Shown: positions 9,875 through 24,179, numbered from the stretch's first letter. The stretch: DNA of 64,000 nt from Hsuehochloa calcarea (GCA_036346395.1 CM070604.1:806001-870000); one strand, 5' to 3'. Program-made: numbers and translations. Notes: generated from the letters alone by a model not told the origin.

Positions 9875-12800
9875 TGTGTACTTTGCACCAGGGTAAGAAT
9901 TTGATCGCTTTCTTTAGTGCTCACCGACGGTGAATAAATGGCAGCGCAGGAGGCGGAGGTGAGGCACATGATGGAAGGGGAGGTAGATGGATCCGGGAAA
10001 TAGATCGAAAGCAAAGAAGAATAACTGGAGCATCGACGGCATCTGCCATAGCAACAACGGCGACGACAAAACGACTCTCTCTCTCTCTCTATTTTTTGGG
10101 TTGTTGCTATCTCGTCGGGCGTGTCTCACTGCCGGCAAGCTCTGTGCACACCTCCCATGTTTTCCTCACGGACATGACGTTTCTATGATGCAAAGTGAAA
10201 CACAAAGGTAAAAAGAGGTGGTGTAAATGAAACTGTGATAAAATTATATAGTCTAAAGTGAAATTTACTATATATATTAATTCCAACCAGAAGAACGCGC
10301 GGTGAATTCTCCACTTCAGCGCCGACTGATGGAGATGCATGCAACCCTAGCTTTCGTACCGTTCTCTGGTAGTTAGCACTCCTACATTTGTTCTTCAGCC
10401 CAACTGAGTTGGCTGGCTCAAGTAATTGATAAAAGTGCCGTTACTTGTCTGACTCGGAACGTAAACAGACAGAGAGAGATTCGTTTCCCCATTCAAATTC
10501 TCTAAGTGCAATAGTTACCTGTTGTCAATCATTGTTCGTAATTGTTTGACAAGAATCAGTTCATACGTGCAGTCAATCTTTACAAGCTTACAAATACGAA
10601 CAAAAAAATCATACATATATATTCAGATGCATGAGGTTGAGCAACGAGGAAGGAATGCTATCCGTTGCCATAGTACAGAACAGGAGTAACAGAGCTTAAT
10701 TTGCTATTATATTGCAAGTTGGATAGTATTATGAGCAATATAATGTATCTGATCCTCCTGCGAAGGGGTCATCGATCACCAACTGGAAGATTTGATTTGG
10801 AGGCGACATGCGTACCATCGATCTGCAGGAATCTCTCTCTATCTTATCTAACAATGTACCCGATCGTGCAAAGAAGGAGCTGCGAAGCTGCCGATCGATT
10901 CTTGCCTGCCTCAGCCTCTCTCTGTCTCAGGCAGAGGAATTGATGATATTATAAGCATGCAGTTGCAGTCTGCATAATTTCAGTTTAAAAATAGCTGTGT
11001 AGGTTTACCAATAAGCCAGTTTCCAAATCCTCTTTTTCCTCTTCCTTTGTCTCGTGCTTACGTGTCGAGCCGGTGGCTAGTTGTAATCTGCTGCTTCACC
11101 CTCCATTCTTTTGGCAAAAGCAAATGGGAGTATCAGTGTTACTACTCCAGCTCAGTTTGGCTTAGTTTGAAAAGCCAATACACGCCAGTACTCGATCGAA
11201 TGAATATATAGTAGTATAACCACTACTAAGATTTATCCCTTCTTTTAATTGAAATGTAATAGCTAGTACGATTATTATATGTACCAAGCGCGATACGATC
11301 CTGCAGATATATGACCTTATTATTTGTCATTGAAAAATAATAATATATCATCTTGCTTGAAGATAATCCCATTTTTGTCAGAACAAATGGTGGGTTCAGG
11401 TGCATGCCAAAATTAGTTCGAAACTGTTTTGGGTGTATATACATCCCATGCATTAATTATTGGTTGTCACTTCTTTGAATCATGCATGCATACCGCTGAG
11501 CCTGAGATTGCGACCACCGAGATGAGATTGACAGCAACTTGTCTGAATTTCCATTTTTTCATGAACTGATTTCAAGTTAAGACTTGAGAGGGCTTACATT
11601 GCAATGTGAGAAGTACTAGATGTTTCAAGCTAGCAGAAATAGATTTCAGTGCAGACACAAGGTTAATCTCCTTGAAAAATTGCCAGCATGAAAACTTGGA
11701 CCAAACTGAAAGAAAATGGGAACCGCTGGTCATGTGGTGAGAAGAGGAGAAGAGATGATACATGGTTATTCCCCCATAATATTTTATCTAATCTTCGTGC
11801 ATGGCGCTTGCATAGATTGGTCAAAAGATTCTTGCTAGTCAGCGCTGGAAAATCACATATACAATGGCACAAGGCACCAAAGCCTGACTTTCTATGGAAG
11901 GAACGAACGGATGAATAAACAAGTGGCTGGCTCGGAGGAAACCATGGGGGCCGGTGTGAAATGGATATACCAATACTAGGATTCTGAAAAGGATATACCA
12001 ATACTAGGATTCTTTCTCTTGACCTGTAATTAAGCGAGCAAGTAAAGGTGAAGCTAGGCTAGTGAGTCAACAATGGGTCATTGTTGGATGGTAACACTAA
12101 CACGCCATTAAGATAAAAGCACTACTGCAGAGCATGCATTAGCAAGCACAACAAACAAGGGCCTATATATCTGGCCAATTTAGCTAGCCCCATTTTTTTC
12201 TTTCATCAATGCATGCTGTCGATCACAGTGGCGGAGGGAGTGGGGAAACTGGCTGGTGCCACCGCTCGTCGACCATTCACCAGAATTGGGCATCTAGTTC
12301 ATTAAGCTCAATGTCAACAGTAACACCAGAGATCGATCGATCTCGACAAGAAAGGGATGAAAAAACACACACACACACACACACGGTATTTGTGGACCAG
12401 GCTCTGTCGATGATGGTCGTCGCTTTCCATTCCAGTTGCTACTTTCTGTGATAAAAATATTCAGATTTCAGACCAACTGAAATAGGATGTTAATTATTAG
12501 AGTATGATTAATGTATTAAATATATGGTTCAGATAAGATCAAGTAGTAACCTCCTTTAGAGATGCTAGCCAGGTAGCATGAGTTTTAGCTGATTGAGAGG
12601 CGCAATTAAGTTCGTTCAGAACAGAGGAGAGATCTCGTTAAGGTTCTTGTGCCCTGTCAGGTAGGTGAAGCCTGATGACCATGGTCAGACACAGACAGGT
12701 AGCCAGCTGGGTGAAGGTGGCAAATTAAAGTCATCATCGCTGTGTGAACGCACGCTGCAGGAGAGGATCGACGATTCACAAATCAGAGGATGAAAATTAA

Positions 12801-13009
12801 AATTTATAAACCAAATAAAACCAAGAGGTGTCAATTGGACATCGATTCTTCTCTCTCTCTCTCTCTCGTTGGAAGGAAAAATGTCTGAATGAACCAACGG
12901 GATTTTAGTCAGATATTTTCCGGTAGGTACTAAAAGGGACTAATCTGCAATTGCATTAATTTTCAAGATCATTTGCGTCAAACTCCCCTGCAATCTATTT
13001 TCTCTTTAT

Positions 13010-13404
13010 CTGCAACGGGATAGTTACTGCTCGGCTCGAATCTCTCCGACTCTCTCTCTCTCTCTCCGTCGAGGCCTCCCGCTCGTCCGCGGTGCCTCGC
13101 CGCCCTTCATCTCCGACGCCGGTCGGGAGGATAGCGAGCTTCCCTCCCCGTAGCCGGTCCGAGCCGCGTCCGGAGTCGGGTCGGGCGGGTACTACCCGAT
13201 CCATTTGCGGTTGCGCCACCCTGCCCTCCTCCGGTTTCTCCTCTCTCTCTTTCGCGACTGCTTTTTTTTTTCTCACTTGTTTTAGAGTTTAGACAGAGAG
13301 AAGGGGAAGAGAGAGGAGAGCAGCGTGGCGACGCCCAAATAGCGCGATTCGATCGAGGCCCCTCCCCCAAGTCGCCAAATTCCCAATCGCCCCGCCACGC
13401 AAAG
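13010..13404 (+). promoter_or_regulatory. Probable 5' leader exon of PP2C gene
   Basis: GC-rich stretch with CT repeats (13046-13067) just upstream of the phosphatase gene. A plausible donor is at GCAAAG-GTGCGA (13404/13405), and a good acceptor (TTCTTACAG, ending 14437) precedes the coding exon. This would make a leader intron of about 1 kb. Transcription start and exact exon end are not determined. Confidence 0.35.
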
Positions 13405-14488
13405 GTGCGACCCCGGGAGTTTTTTGCGCCCTTGGAGTCGCGTACCCCAAGATTGGGGCCTTTCCTTCTTGATCCGAATCAGCGCATATCATTCGATTTC
13501 CGTATGCGGGTTTGTATTTCTAGGATCGGGCTATCGAATGGTATTGGAAGGTGTCTCGATTTGGTGGACTTGGGAGAAGCACCCGCACCAATTGGATGGT
13601 GAAATCGAGGATTTGGGGAAATTAGTGTTCGAATCACGGTGTATAATCATGTTCGTTAGCTCTCTTTTTCATGGTAATTGTTAATCTGCGATGCGAATGA
13701 TAAGGCGTGAGAGTCTTGCAGTTTACCGGAGGAGATGAAGGTTTTGGGTAATTGAATTGTTGGGGGATTAATCTTGCTTCTTTTTGACATGTCAAGGCAT
13801 CGTTCCTTTTGTTTAGCGCCGATATAGAAGTACAAAAAATTGTGCCTTCGCCGCTAGTTCTTCAGAATTTATAAGCAAAATCTTAGCTTTGATCAGTTGC
13901 TGTAAGGAAGTCATCATAATTTTCGAGTGCTTGCTGTGGATTATTGGCTTTTTGAACAATTGATGTTTCTTGAGTAAGGAATCTGGTGGCAAACAGTGAC
14001 CAAATTGGGTCTTTTCCTGCATTTCCCCCCTCTTGACATAAAGGAAGCATATTAAGGCATTGTGGAATGCTATGGCATGTGATATTTTCTTTTTGCAATG
14101 AAATACAGCGATGATGTAGGTTACTCGTTAGAAACTTGCTTCTACTAGAACCTAAAGGTGCCAAAAGAGGCAATTTGATTAGATTTTCCGTCCTTACACT
14201 TGTATTATTATAAGCAATGAGATAAGATTTCTCAGACCTTTTGGATTTTGAGTTGTAGAGGAAAGATCAAAGATGTTATCCTTGAAACGGTGTTTCCAAG
14301 CCGAGTGCAAGCTACGGACTTTGAGTATTGTTAACAGGCCATACTTGTGTTTCATATACTTGTGCATGCTTTCTTTCCAGGATTAAAGAAAGAGATATAT
14401 CGGTGCATTGAGAAGTGAAACTGCATTTTTCTTACAGCACAGATGAAGCGGGCTCGGAGGCGTATGTGGGTGGGATGACTGATGAGGG

Positions 14489-17284
14489 ATGATAGTGACA
14501 TTGATGAACTTGTTACGGGCTTGCTGGAGACCATCATCCAACCGGCATGCCCGGACAGGCTCAGATGTTGCCGGTAGGCAGGATGGACTTCTATGGTACA
14601 AGGACACTGGGCAGCATGTAAATGGGGAATTCTCCATGGCTGTGGTCCAGGCCAATAACTTACTCGAGGACCAGTGTCAGATTGAGTCGGGTCCATTGAG
14701 CTTTCTTGACTCTGGCCCATATGGCACATTCATCGGGGTTTACGATGGACACGGTGGCCCAGAGACGGCTTGCTATATCAATGATCACCTCTTCCACAAT
14801 CTGAAAAGTAAGTGCTAACCTGGGAGAATTATGCATTAGTATTATGCTTATTTCTTGGTACTATATCCACAGTGCTGTTTTTCACTTGCCAAATAAAGAG
14901 AGTGATTTAGTGATCATTCTATTCTTTCATGGCTTGTATTGCAGGGTTTGCATCGGAGCAGAATTCAATGTCTGCTGATGTACTGAAGAAAGCATATGAA
15001 GCTACAGAAGATGGATTCTTCTCTGTTGTCACCAAGCAATGGCCTGTGAAGCCTCAAATAGCGGCAGTTGGCTCATGCTGTCTGGTTGGTGTAATCTGTG
15101 GTGGCATGCTTTATGTTGCCAATGTTGGGGATTCCCGCGTTGTTTTAGGAAGACATGTTAAAGCCACTGGAGAAGTTCTGGCTGTCCAACTGTCAGCAGA
15201 GCATAATGTCAGTATTGAGTCGGTGAGAAAAGAATTGCAGTCAATGCACCCAGAAGATAGGCAGATTGTTGTTCTCAAGCACAACGTTTGGCGTGTTAAA
15301 GGCCTAATTCAGGTGCGCCCTCTGACACTGGGAAGACATTTGTAACTTTGAATTTTTTTATTCAATGGTCATCTCATATTGCTTGCATGCGTCCAAGTGG
15401 GCAAGAGATATCACCTTGAAGTTTAACCTGTTGCCGTCCTTATCTTCCGAATGGTATTTACTGAATAACCTCATTCACATTTGTTCAAGATAAATGGCAA
15501 AACCAAGTGATTATAGGTGGTAGGACTGTAGGGGTAGAAACGCAATAAACATATTCTTATGGCTGTGGATGAGAAATACCCCCTTGATGTGATGGATGAT
15601 TGTGGCATCACTGTTATATTTATTAGGCAGTGAGGTGCTTGAAAAATAATAGGAGGTTTTGCATTGTTAGTGCCTGTATCATCTACTCAATTGACCTATT
15701 TCTCATGGCATCGATAGTTGCCACTAAAGCAATGCTTAACGAGTATTTGTTATGGTTCATTTAGGTTTCATTTCATCACTCAGTTTAACCATTCATTAGT
15801 GAAAAGTGTTTTGATGCTTAGTGCCCTGATTCTTCACTCTCCAGAGCTTTGTGGCATGCCCTCACTGGTTTGCCATGATAAGACATTCAGATATGTGATG
15901 TTGAGTTTCTTTTGCATGAGTAACAAATCTGACGATAATTGCTGCTTCAATTACATTGTCATAAAAATCCAAGGTCCAAGTGAGGATTTTTGAGTTTTCT
16001 CTATTTTTTGTACGTTGCAGGTCTGCAGATCAATTGGTGATACCTATCTCAAAAAAGCAGAGTTCAATCGGGAACCTCTGTATGCAAAATTCCGCCTCCG
16101 TGAACCTTTTCAAAAGCCCATACTGAGTTCAGAACCATCAATTAATGTGCAACCACTACAACCACATGATCAGTTTCTCGTATTTGCATCTGATGGACTT
16201 TGGGAGCACTTAACCAACCAAGAGGCTGTTGACATTGTTCACAGTAGCCCTCGTAGTGTAAGCTTAACCTGGCAAACATGCTGATACAGTGCTTGGCATA
16301 TTCTACTGCAACCATGCATGGCATTACGGGTGTGCTATTTCACGTTAGATTTCTGGTCATATATCACAAACGTAAGAATTAACATACTGTTATCTGCCCT
16401 TGATTATCCCCCAGCCTGTGGAGCATGGGCTACGTGCTCAAAATCTACTCTTATGAAATAATAAGGCTTTTCCAAATGCAAGATTGGCCTCCTCAAAACA
16501 ACAGTTTGCATACTACATTGATGTTGTAAAATACTCCATCCGTTCTCAAATAGATGCCGTTTTAGAATGTTTTGGGTTTGTCACAAGAAAATTATATGAG
16601 TAGATTTGCCATCGAAAGTACTTCGGCGTCATTATATTTTTATATTTTTTGGTACATATAGTTAGAAAAAGTAATGGTCGAAGGTGTGCATTGGAGGCTG
16701 TGTTGATATCCAAAACGACAAGTAAAAAATAACAGAGGTAGTAATATGGATGGTTCTCTATTCTCCGCAAAACTACAAATTGCACATTACCATGGCATTT
16801 GTTTAGAAACATAAAAAATCCAAGAGAAAGTAGAACCCGTGATGCAAAAAATTGTTGTTGCCATGGAGTGGGTTGAAATCCGTTACTGCTACAGCTGAAG
16901 CTTAGCATCACATATTTTTTAACCTTGTTATTGCTTGGCCCTCAGTTGAAGGCAACTTGCATGAAATGAAATAGGCGTGCAAGGTGGCTGACTGCAAGTG
17001 AAGAGTCTGATGGTGATTCGCTCTCTCTTTGATCTTTTCAGGGAGGTGCTAGAAGGCTCATAAAGGCAGCGTTGCAAGAAGCAGCCAAGAAACGAGAGAT
17101 GAGGTACTCTGATATCAAGAAGATCGATCGTGGTGTTCGTCGTCACTTCCACGATGACATAACTGTCATAGTAGTATTCCTTGACTCGAGCCTTGTAAGT
17201 AGGGCGAGCACCTACAGGGGCCCTGCTGTTTCTCTAAGAGGTGGCGGTGTGAACCTGCCCACACCTTATGCGTCACAGACGTAG
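14489..17284 (+). CDS. Protein phosphatase 2C (PPM family)
   Basis: Mg/Mn-dependent Ser/Thr phosphatase, most like the plant clade D PP2Cs by its N-terminus (LMNLLRACWRPSS, then DGLLWYKD). Four coding exons: 14489-14807, 14945-15312, 16021-16257 and 17042-17284, giving 388 residues. Joins are in phase: NLK-RFASEQ, GLIQ-VCRSIGD and SPRS-GGARRL. Metal-binding and core motifs are visible: VYDGHGGPET (Asp near residue 86), VANVGDSRVVLG, FASDGLWEHL and HDDITVIVVFLD. No break or missing key residue was seen. The start ATG directly opens the conserved N-terminal motif; stops precede it in the same exon. Intron 3 contains a Stowaway-like MITE. Clade D members dephosphorylate plasma-membrane H+-ATPase in Arabidopsis; that role is inferred here from family only. 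Confidence 0.92.
16534..16741. mobile_element. Stowaway-like MITE in PP2C intron 3
   Basis: The left end CTCCATCCGTTCTCAAATA and the right end (reverse complement CTACCTCTGTTATT) resemble the Stowaway/mariner consensus CTCCCTCCGTTC. TA dinucleotides sit directly outside both ends. About 208 bp, no coding capacity. Confidence 0.65.
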
Positions 17285-19807
17285 CCCCAAGCAAACGCCA
17301 GTCATATTGTCCAAGATCATTCCCTCAATGATGTAAAAAAATGGGGAGGCACAGAAGCTCTTCCCCAGCTTTTTAACCCCATCATCGTAGTAATGTATGT
17401 TTCAAGATCGACTTAAAAGGAATAGCTAGCTGCTCTGTTCTGTTGTGCTGCTGATGCCCCATGGAAAGCGAAAAATCTTTCCAGCAGAAAAGCAAAATGT
17501 CTTGTTCCACCGCAGGAGTTTTAACACCAGTGCATATGAAATAATAAGCCAAAAGGAGAAACTTATTAACTGATATCAGTTGTGGACTGTCTGTCTGTTT
17601 GTACGTATGTATACTGTTTTGACTTGTACATGCACTGCCATTTGTCGACCACTGTGTGTGAAGTTGTTGATTTCCCTTTGAAGGTTAATCACCTCGAATA
17701 TAGTAACAAGCATGCCTCCAACTCTCAGCAAGATTCTGTAATGAATGGCTGGAACTAGATCTGATCATTGGTTTATATATGAGCCTCTGTAGTGTGGTGA
17801 TGGTTATAGATGACCGATGCTACAGACCTTGGACATGTAGCTAGTAAGCTGTTTTCAACCAAGGTCAGGCACTGTCGTGCAAGCCATGGTGACTGCGATT
17901 CATCTACTGTTGTCAGAAGACGGGCGGGTGATGAATGGAGTGGCGTGATGCGATGCCCATGGTGGGGGGAAGGAAAGGATCCCTACGATAGGATAGTGTT
18001 GCCGGCGAGTCAGGGTACTGTAGCCGCCGACGCGGAGCCACGTTTGTTTCCGTGAACTGATTTCGACGTGTGCGGCGCGCGGGTTCGCATGCGTTTCTCA
18101 AGAGTCAGCGCGCGGCGGCATCGATACGGGGTGCAGCTCACCCGCGGCGTGACGTGAACGACGACCGGAAATAGAAATAGATCCTCTGTGTCCACCATGT
18201 CACATTAAAAATCGATCCTATCGTTTTCGATCGATCGAAAAGTAAAGATCCAGCCCAATAATACCGTAGATATTTCTCTATTCACTCGCGCACGGATCAT
18301 CGTGCCTTGCATCCGGATCCGAACAAACAACACCGTGAAATTGAGCCGGGTTGGGCCAGTTACTCGAGGCATCACCTCCTCACCTAATTCTCATCCATCA
18401 CCCTGCCCCAGCGCTGCCAACCTCATCTCATCTCGACCTACCTACCAGTACATTTTTCTTCTTCCATTGCATATTTGCATCTCTCTCTCTCTCTCTCTCT
18501 GCTCCATGGTGAGAATTGAGAGCCATTGCATCGGATTGCGTTGCATCATTGGGGCATCACGTGTGTGTGTGTGTGTGTGTCCATTTGCCGTCTGTCCGGC
18601 CGCTCCGCGGCAGCAGTCAGCAGCTTTTTTTTGGGGGCATCACTCACATGATCATCCGATCCATATTTATTGGCCTCGCTCGCGGCCAGCAGCGTGATTC
18701 GGATATATCAGACGACCTACCACGAATCCACGATGCATCGATCGTGGCGGCGTGCCAACCCGGCCGAAATATGCATACAGAAAAGCAAGCGATCCCAAAC
18801 AAGCCAACCAAGCACTAAGGCTTCCTTTGAAACACGGGAAACTCCGCATAAATTTTATAGGAATTACGCTGTTTAAGTGCAGTTTTTTTTGTTTTTGTTT
18901 TGTTTGCGTTGTAAACATGCTCTTAAACTGGATTGAAGCTCAGGCTGACTCAAACTGCATTTGGAGATGTACTAACAACTCTGAGATACAGCACGGGACA
19001 TTCTCTGGCAGCAAGAGGTAAGACTTCAATTTTATCAGGATCTATTGTTCATTGCAAATTCACTCTACTTTTCTGAAACCAAGTGAGGTCCTTCATATCG
19101 TACAACTACCCATTCTTCCCCCTACCAGGGGAAACTAATTCGTTTTTTGGTCCAAAATTTTGGTGGGTTTTCAAACCGGACGAAATTTGGACTTGAAATT
19201 TGGCCAACCGAATTTTGTCCAAAATTAAATTTAGAATGCAATTTATCCAAATTCAAATATTTCCAAAAATAAAAATAAAATTGACAATATTTCGGAGGGG
19301 GACGAAATCACCGAATTTTTGGCAAAATTTTGCCGAAATTAATTTCCCTGCCCCTACTAATCGATTGTTGAATTAATTAAACTGTAATGAGAAATGAATC
19401 AGCAGGGCTAGGATTTTGAAGCCCATGCAAAATATTATGTCCAAGGGCGATATATATATTACATCAGATCATCAGTCCGGAGATCAAAGCGAAAGCCGGT
19501 CCAGAGCTTTCAGTAGTATGTTACATCAGGAGAAAGGAAGGACAGATCGAGAGAGAGAGAGAGAGAGAGAGAGAGGGATATTAAGAGCACGTAGCAACAG
19601 AAGCAAAAGCAAAAACAAAATGCTCTATAAATTAAGGGTTCTATAGATGTCAGCCTCCTAACAACAGCCACAGAGGCACGCGCTGTGGAGACACACAACT
19701 CGCAGCATAGCGTACACAGCAAGCAGCAAGCGCAAGCCTCCTCCTCCTCCTAGTACTACTAGAGTAGTAAGTACGTCACGGTCGTCGCCGCCGCCGTCGA
19801 TGATGAT
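17285..19807. other. Intergenic region between PP2C and RING ligase genes
   Basis: The first few hundred bases are probably the PP2C 3' UTR. No further gene was recognised. It holds CT (18481-18500) and GT (18561-18580) microsatellites, a hAT-like MITE (19126-19350) and a GA microsatellite (19547-19575). The two genes converge on this interval. Confidence 0.55.
19126..19350. mobile_element. hAT-like MITE, 225 bp
   Basis: Ends CAGGGGAAACTAATT and, inverted, CAGGGAAATTAATTTCG. The bases CCCCTAC flank both sides (19119-19125 and 19351-19357), close to the 8-bp duplications of hAT elements. The interior is AT-rich with AAATTTTGG / CCAAAATTTT palindromes and no coding capacity. Confidence 0.6.
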
Positions 19808-22800
19808 CTACAGCTTCCTCCTGCACAGCGGGCAGGATCCATGCTTGATCAGCCAGCCGTCAATGCACGGCACGTGGAACACGTGCCAGCAATCCGGCAA
19901 GCTCCTCACCTTCTCCCCGGTCTGGAAATCCTGAAACAAGAGGAGCAAAAGTTCAGAACATCTACATCACTGAAACAACCAATCAGCATAATATCTGCTT
20001 GTAACACATGCAATACATTCAGTAATTAGTAGGCACACATGTAAAAATCTGGCACAGCAAGAGATGTATCTAGCTAGTCTTTTAAGTGTTACGTTTGTGC
20101 CACTTTAAGCTAAATCATTTACAACATGAATGCAGTGATACAATGATCAATTAGTTGTATGTAGGGTTAGGGTATAGTGAGTTTCAGAAATGCTGTGTGG
20201 TTACAGACCTGGAGGCAGACTGAGCATCCGGAGAGGTCGCTAATGGCGTTCCGCTTGTACTCCTCGGTGATCCTGACCTCGGGCAGCTTGTCGATGGACG
20301 CCCTTGGCATGCCGTTGGTGCCCTCAATCTCGAAGAGGTCAGGGGACTCCCTGAAGGGTGACGAATCCACTGCATTCATCTGTGTTCAAAGAGGCATGAT
20401 ACTGTCAGACAAATGCACAGTACGTAGTAGCTGGTTTCAGTCAGAAACCAGCTAGCTACAAGTATTTCTGCATCAAACCATGCATGTATAGGCAGATGAT
20501 CAACGGACCTGGCTCCGGACAACCCTCTGCACCGCCGGGTCGACCTTCTCGCGGACAAGCCTGCCTGTGAGGAGGCTGTAGATCACGTTAAGCTGCATTG
20601 CCCCCGGTCAGATTTGCGTTAGGCACAATTAGGCCAGAAAATTTCAGCAAAACTAAGGCTATATACGAAGCAGCAAAAGAGATGTTCAGATATATATGTC
20701 GTCTCAGCAGAATTTTGCACAGTATCATGATGTCTCATGAGCTACATATTTTTTTTATAGCATAAGAGTGTTCGGACATGGCGAGGATGAGAAGGTTAGG
20801 TCAGTAAGAATGCACGTACTACTTTGAAATATCATATTAGCTTACTTCAGAAATTAAAAACATAGTTCTGACTCTGGGATGTGTTGGAACTAATCTTGTT
20901 GTAGGGCGTTTCATGCTTGCTTTAGACTAGAGTTGTCACGTGTAGGTGCAGATGAACTAGAAAGGTGATGTGTTCACGTGTGGATGTCGCTGCACGCACG
21001 TAGTTTGTTAGTGAATTAAGCTAGTTAGTGGGCAAGATTGCCGAGTCATGCATGCAGTTGGTTAGTGGAGCGTTTCTTAGGGGCAGTGAGCGGTAAGCGT
21101 AGGTCACTTTCTATGATGATGTACATGGTGATTGTAGTCGGTACTCGTAACATAGGATCATCTTGACTAACTATAAATAAGAGGAGAAAATGAAAAAAAA
21201 AACTATACAGTGGTAGTACGTAGCACTAAAACTCTTATGTATCTTTGAGTTGATCAAAAGTGTTTGCGTGTGCGTGCGTTTGATCCTTGGGCTGAGGCAA
21301 CAGGATGAACCGGGGCTTTTATATGGTAAGAGCCTGTGGCTTAGGGTTCTAATTAAAGATCAAACAGCAATATGAATACGTTATTAGCCAACGGAAGATA
21401 CACAACTAGTCCATATATATATATTAAGCGGCACACGCTAATACAGACAAGGAAGTGCAAGCAAGCAAGCGTGCAGTTATGACTAACGAGTTGCTGTCCT
21501 ACTCCTAGCTACTTGCTAGCATCGATCAATCATCTTATGCTTACCACATACAAGATGCTCCAGATCCCGGACCGCCGGGAACGCCACAACCGGATCGACG
21601 AGTCGACGACCTCGATGGACACGAGGGCGCCGGTGATGGCGCCGATCCCGGTGCCGCGGAAGAGGCCGCTCTCGGTGGCGAGGCCGATCAGCCCGCCCGT
21701 GACGGCTCCAAGAAACAGTCCAGCTGCACAATAGACATATATGCCAATATTCAGAGCTCCTACTACAACATCATCAGTTTCAAGTTTGGACCAAATTAAG
21801 TATTTTCCTAAAAAAAGCTTGAACTTTGAACAAAACTAAGTCTTCTTCTAAAAACAAGTTTCATCCAAAGAACAAGATTGCAGGATATCAACCAGATCAA
21901 CCCAGAAAGGGCACGAAGCTTAAATCATTAAGCAAAATTTTGCCTTTCGGTTGAGGAAACTCTCATTTTGCAAACTCAATAATCTGTTAGTTTTCAGTGG
22001 AGGAAAGGAAAAAAATGTAACTCCACATGTCTCCACAAAATTAAATCTGTATTTTTTGTTCAAGGAATCAAATATTTATCCATCAGTACATATTGTCCTG
22101 AAAACTCAGTAATTTGGAGTTTGAGCACTTCAAATTCCTACAATCTACTGGTCCAGCCTTAAGCCCACGGATGAGGGGTCTCCTCTCCCTCCACACATAC
22201 TTACATTCATTTTTTAATGGGAAAAAAATAAAGAAGGAAGAGCAGGAACCCTCTCTCCCTCCAGTCTCCACTCAGATTAATGTGCATCCACATTAGAAAG
22301 AACCCCACAGAAGAAAAGGTGGGAAATGATTAAACCATGAAAACAACTTTTAAAAAAGGAAAACCATGAGAATCAACTGAAAATTGAAGAGTTTGAAACA
22401 AGTCTAGAAATATCTCATTTTCTACTTAGGTCAGCAGATGGAAACAAAACCGAGCTCGGGGAGCACTGGGGTATGTGAAGAAAGACTCTGAACTGAATCA
22501 TGCATGAGAAGCTACGCCCTTAGAAGATCAGGTTCACCAGAAACATGGATCACACCGACCGACATGGTCCAAATCGGCGTACTGCCAGATCAAAGAAACA
22601 AGGTCGCTAAAGAAGGATCATCAAACACGAGCTAAATAAGCAGAAGGAAGGTAGAAAGAAAAGAAGACTAATTAATTTGGCGAGCTCGCAAGCGAGAGAT
22701 CGATCGATGACGCGTACCTATGGCAAAGATGAAGGTGATGACGCCGCGGAAGACCCTGCGCATCATCCTTCTCCCGCCCGCGCCGCCGCCCCTCCCGCGG

Positions 22801-22910
22801 CCGCTGCCGCTCCTCGCGAGCGACGACAGGGAGACATTGCTCGAGCTCCGCGGGACAGAGGCTGTTGCAGCAGCAGAAGACGTATGCAAGAAGGCGCCGG
22901 ACGGATCCAT
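19808..22910 (-). CDS. NEP1-interacting-protein-like RING-H2 E3 ligase
   Basis: Membrane RING-H2 E3 ubiquitin ligase of the NIP1/NIPL (ATL-like) group. Five exons on the minus strand: 22910-22718, 21723-21545, 20592-20509, 20379-20209 and 19930-19808, giving 249 residues. All joins keep phase, e.g. FIFAI-AGLFLGAVTGG and CSVCLQ-DFQTGE. Residues ~1-45 are Ser/Ala/Gly-rich, then a hydrophobic membrane stretch (VITFIFAIAGLFLGAVTG) and a Gly-rich second hydrophobic region (GTGIGAITGALVSIEVV). The RING-H2 at the C-terminus is complete: CSVC, CWHVFHVPC and CPLC, with the intron splitting the domain after the first cysteine pair. Chosen start is the MDPSG Met (22910); an upstream in-frame ATG at 23000 exists. 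Introns 1 and 2 are long (about 1.0 kb each) and AT-rich. No defects were seen. NIP homologs bind the C-terminal domain of plastid RNA polymerase or microbial NEP1 in Arabidopsis; such partners are not shown here. Confidence 0.9.
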
Positions 22911-23035
22911 GCCGGCCTGCTGCACCGCTCGCTGACTATCTTGTTCTTGTTGTTGTTGATCGATGACGATGAATCTCGATCCCAGCGCGGAACGAATCAA
23001 GGTGAAACGAAGCAGATGCAGGTGAGATGAGAGGG

Positions 23036-23064
23036 GGAGGGAGAGAGAGAGAGAGAGGGAGAAG
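23036..23064 (+). repeat. GA-rich microsatellite, 5' of RING ligase gene
   Basis: Run of GA/GGGA units just upstream of the RING ligase coding start, read as CT-rich on the sense strand. Such leaders are common in grass 5' UTRs; any regulatory role is speculative. Confidence 0.5.
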
Positions 23065-24179
23065 GAGAGAGAAGGGAAGCCGAGACTTTATGGCGCCAAC
23101 CAACTCGTCACCGGTGCATTAAATCTACGTGCGGGAGTGGTAGGTTTCGTTGGGCTAATCGCTCGCTGGCTCCTCCTCCTCCTCCTGTCACCTGTACGTC
23201 TAGCTCTTGCTTCCTGAACCTGTCAAGTTGCCATTGCCTTCGCTCGCTTCTCCTGCATGCAATAGCCTCTCGAGTCTCGAGATAGTTTCCCCGCTTTACC
23301 GGCCACGCACCCATTCCTAGCTTCCAGGCTCACCTAGCTACACATGGCTGCACACGAATTCACCAAATTTAAGTGGGACAACCGAAATGCATCAAGGCGA
23401 ATACGATGTCCAATAACCAAGTCATATATAATCGGCCGGCCGGAGTTTCTGTTGGAGCGTTCAAAATATCTCAAATCTGCTGGTCCCTTGTTTCAGACAC
23501 TGATCAAATATCTTCTAGTTTAGTTGATGTCCAAGCATGTAGGCCCCGTTTGGAACTTAAGATCGCCCTAAATCATATGAGAATTGAACTATTGTGAAAA
23601 AGCATTCCCGCATTCCAAATGGGTACTATGTATTCCTTTCTACGGAAATGCTAAAAAATTGCCGTGGGGGAATTTTTTATATGAAATTAGCCGATTTTCT
23701 GACCTTTTGATCCGCTTCGAGATTCGTGCTCTAGAGTGACATCTTCGTCATCTCTCGCGAGTGTTGCTACCGGCGAAACCGAATGCCCCTCCGCCGCAAT
23801 TTCGATTTAATTTGGATAAGAGTTAAGCATCGATCGACGTACGCTTAAGGAATTAATTCCATTGCTTGCTGGCTTATCTGTCGTGCCTGAAAACTTACTT
23901 GTGCATAATACCAGAAGTACTCCACTCGATATTGGCAGCCAGCCCATTCCGAAAATGATATCACACGATGTATTTCAACTGAATTAGTACAGTAACGATC
24001 GATTTCGATGTGATGTTAATTAATGGATCCATCTTAGCCGTGGCCAAGCTAATTAAGCTAGGAACACTATCTTTGATCGATGAAATCAGAGTACATGAGT
24101 TACGCATATATAGATTATAGTTATCATGTGAACGCGTGATCCCTCGAAAGAGAAGGCGTCACGTATGTAGGAAGCCAAG

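Larger units (their letters stand above)
7913..13000. other. Intergenic region
   Basis: No gene recognised on either strand; open frames are short and look random. It contains a CT microsatellite (9429-9448), a hairpin (9537-9613), a MITE (9618-9874), a CT run (10075-10090), a 26-bp direct duplication around 11965-12013 (GGATATACCAATACTAGG twice), an AC microsatellite (12366-12384) and a CT run (12848-12867). Confidence 0.6.
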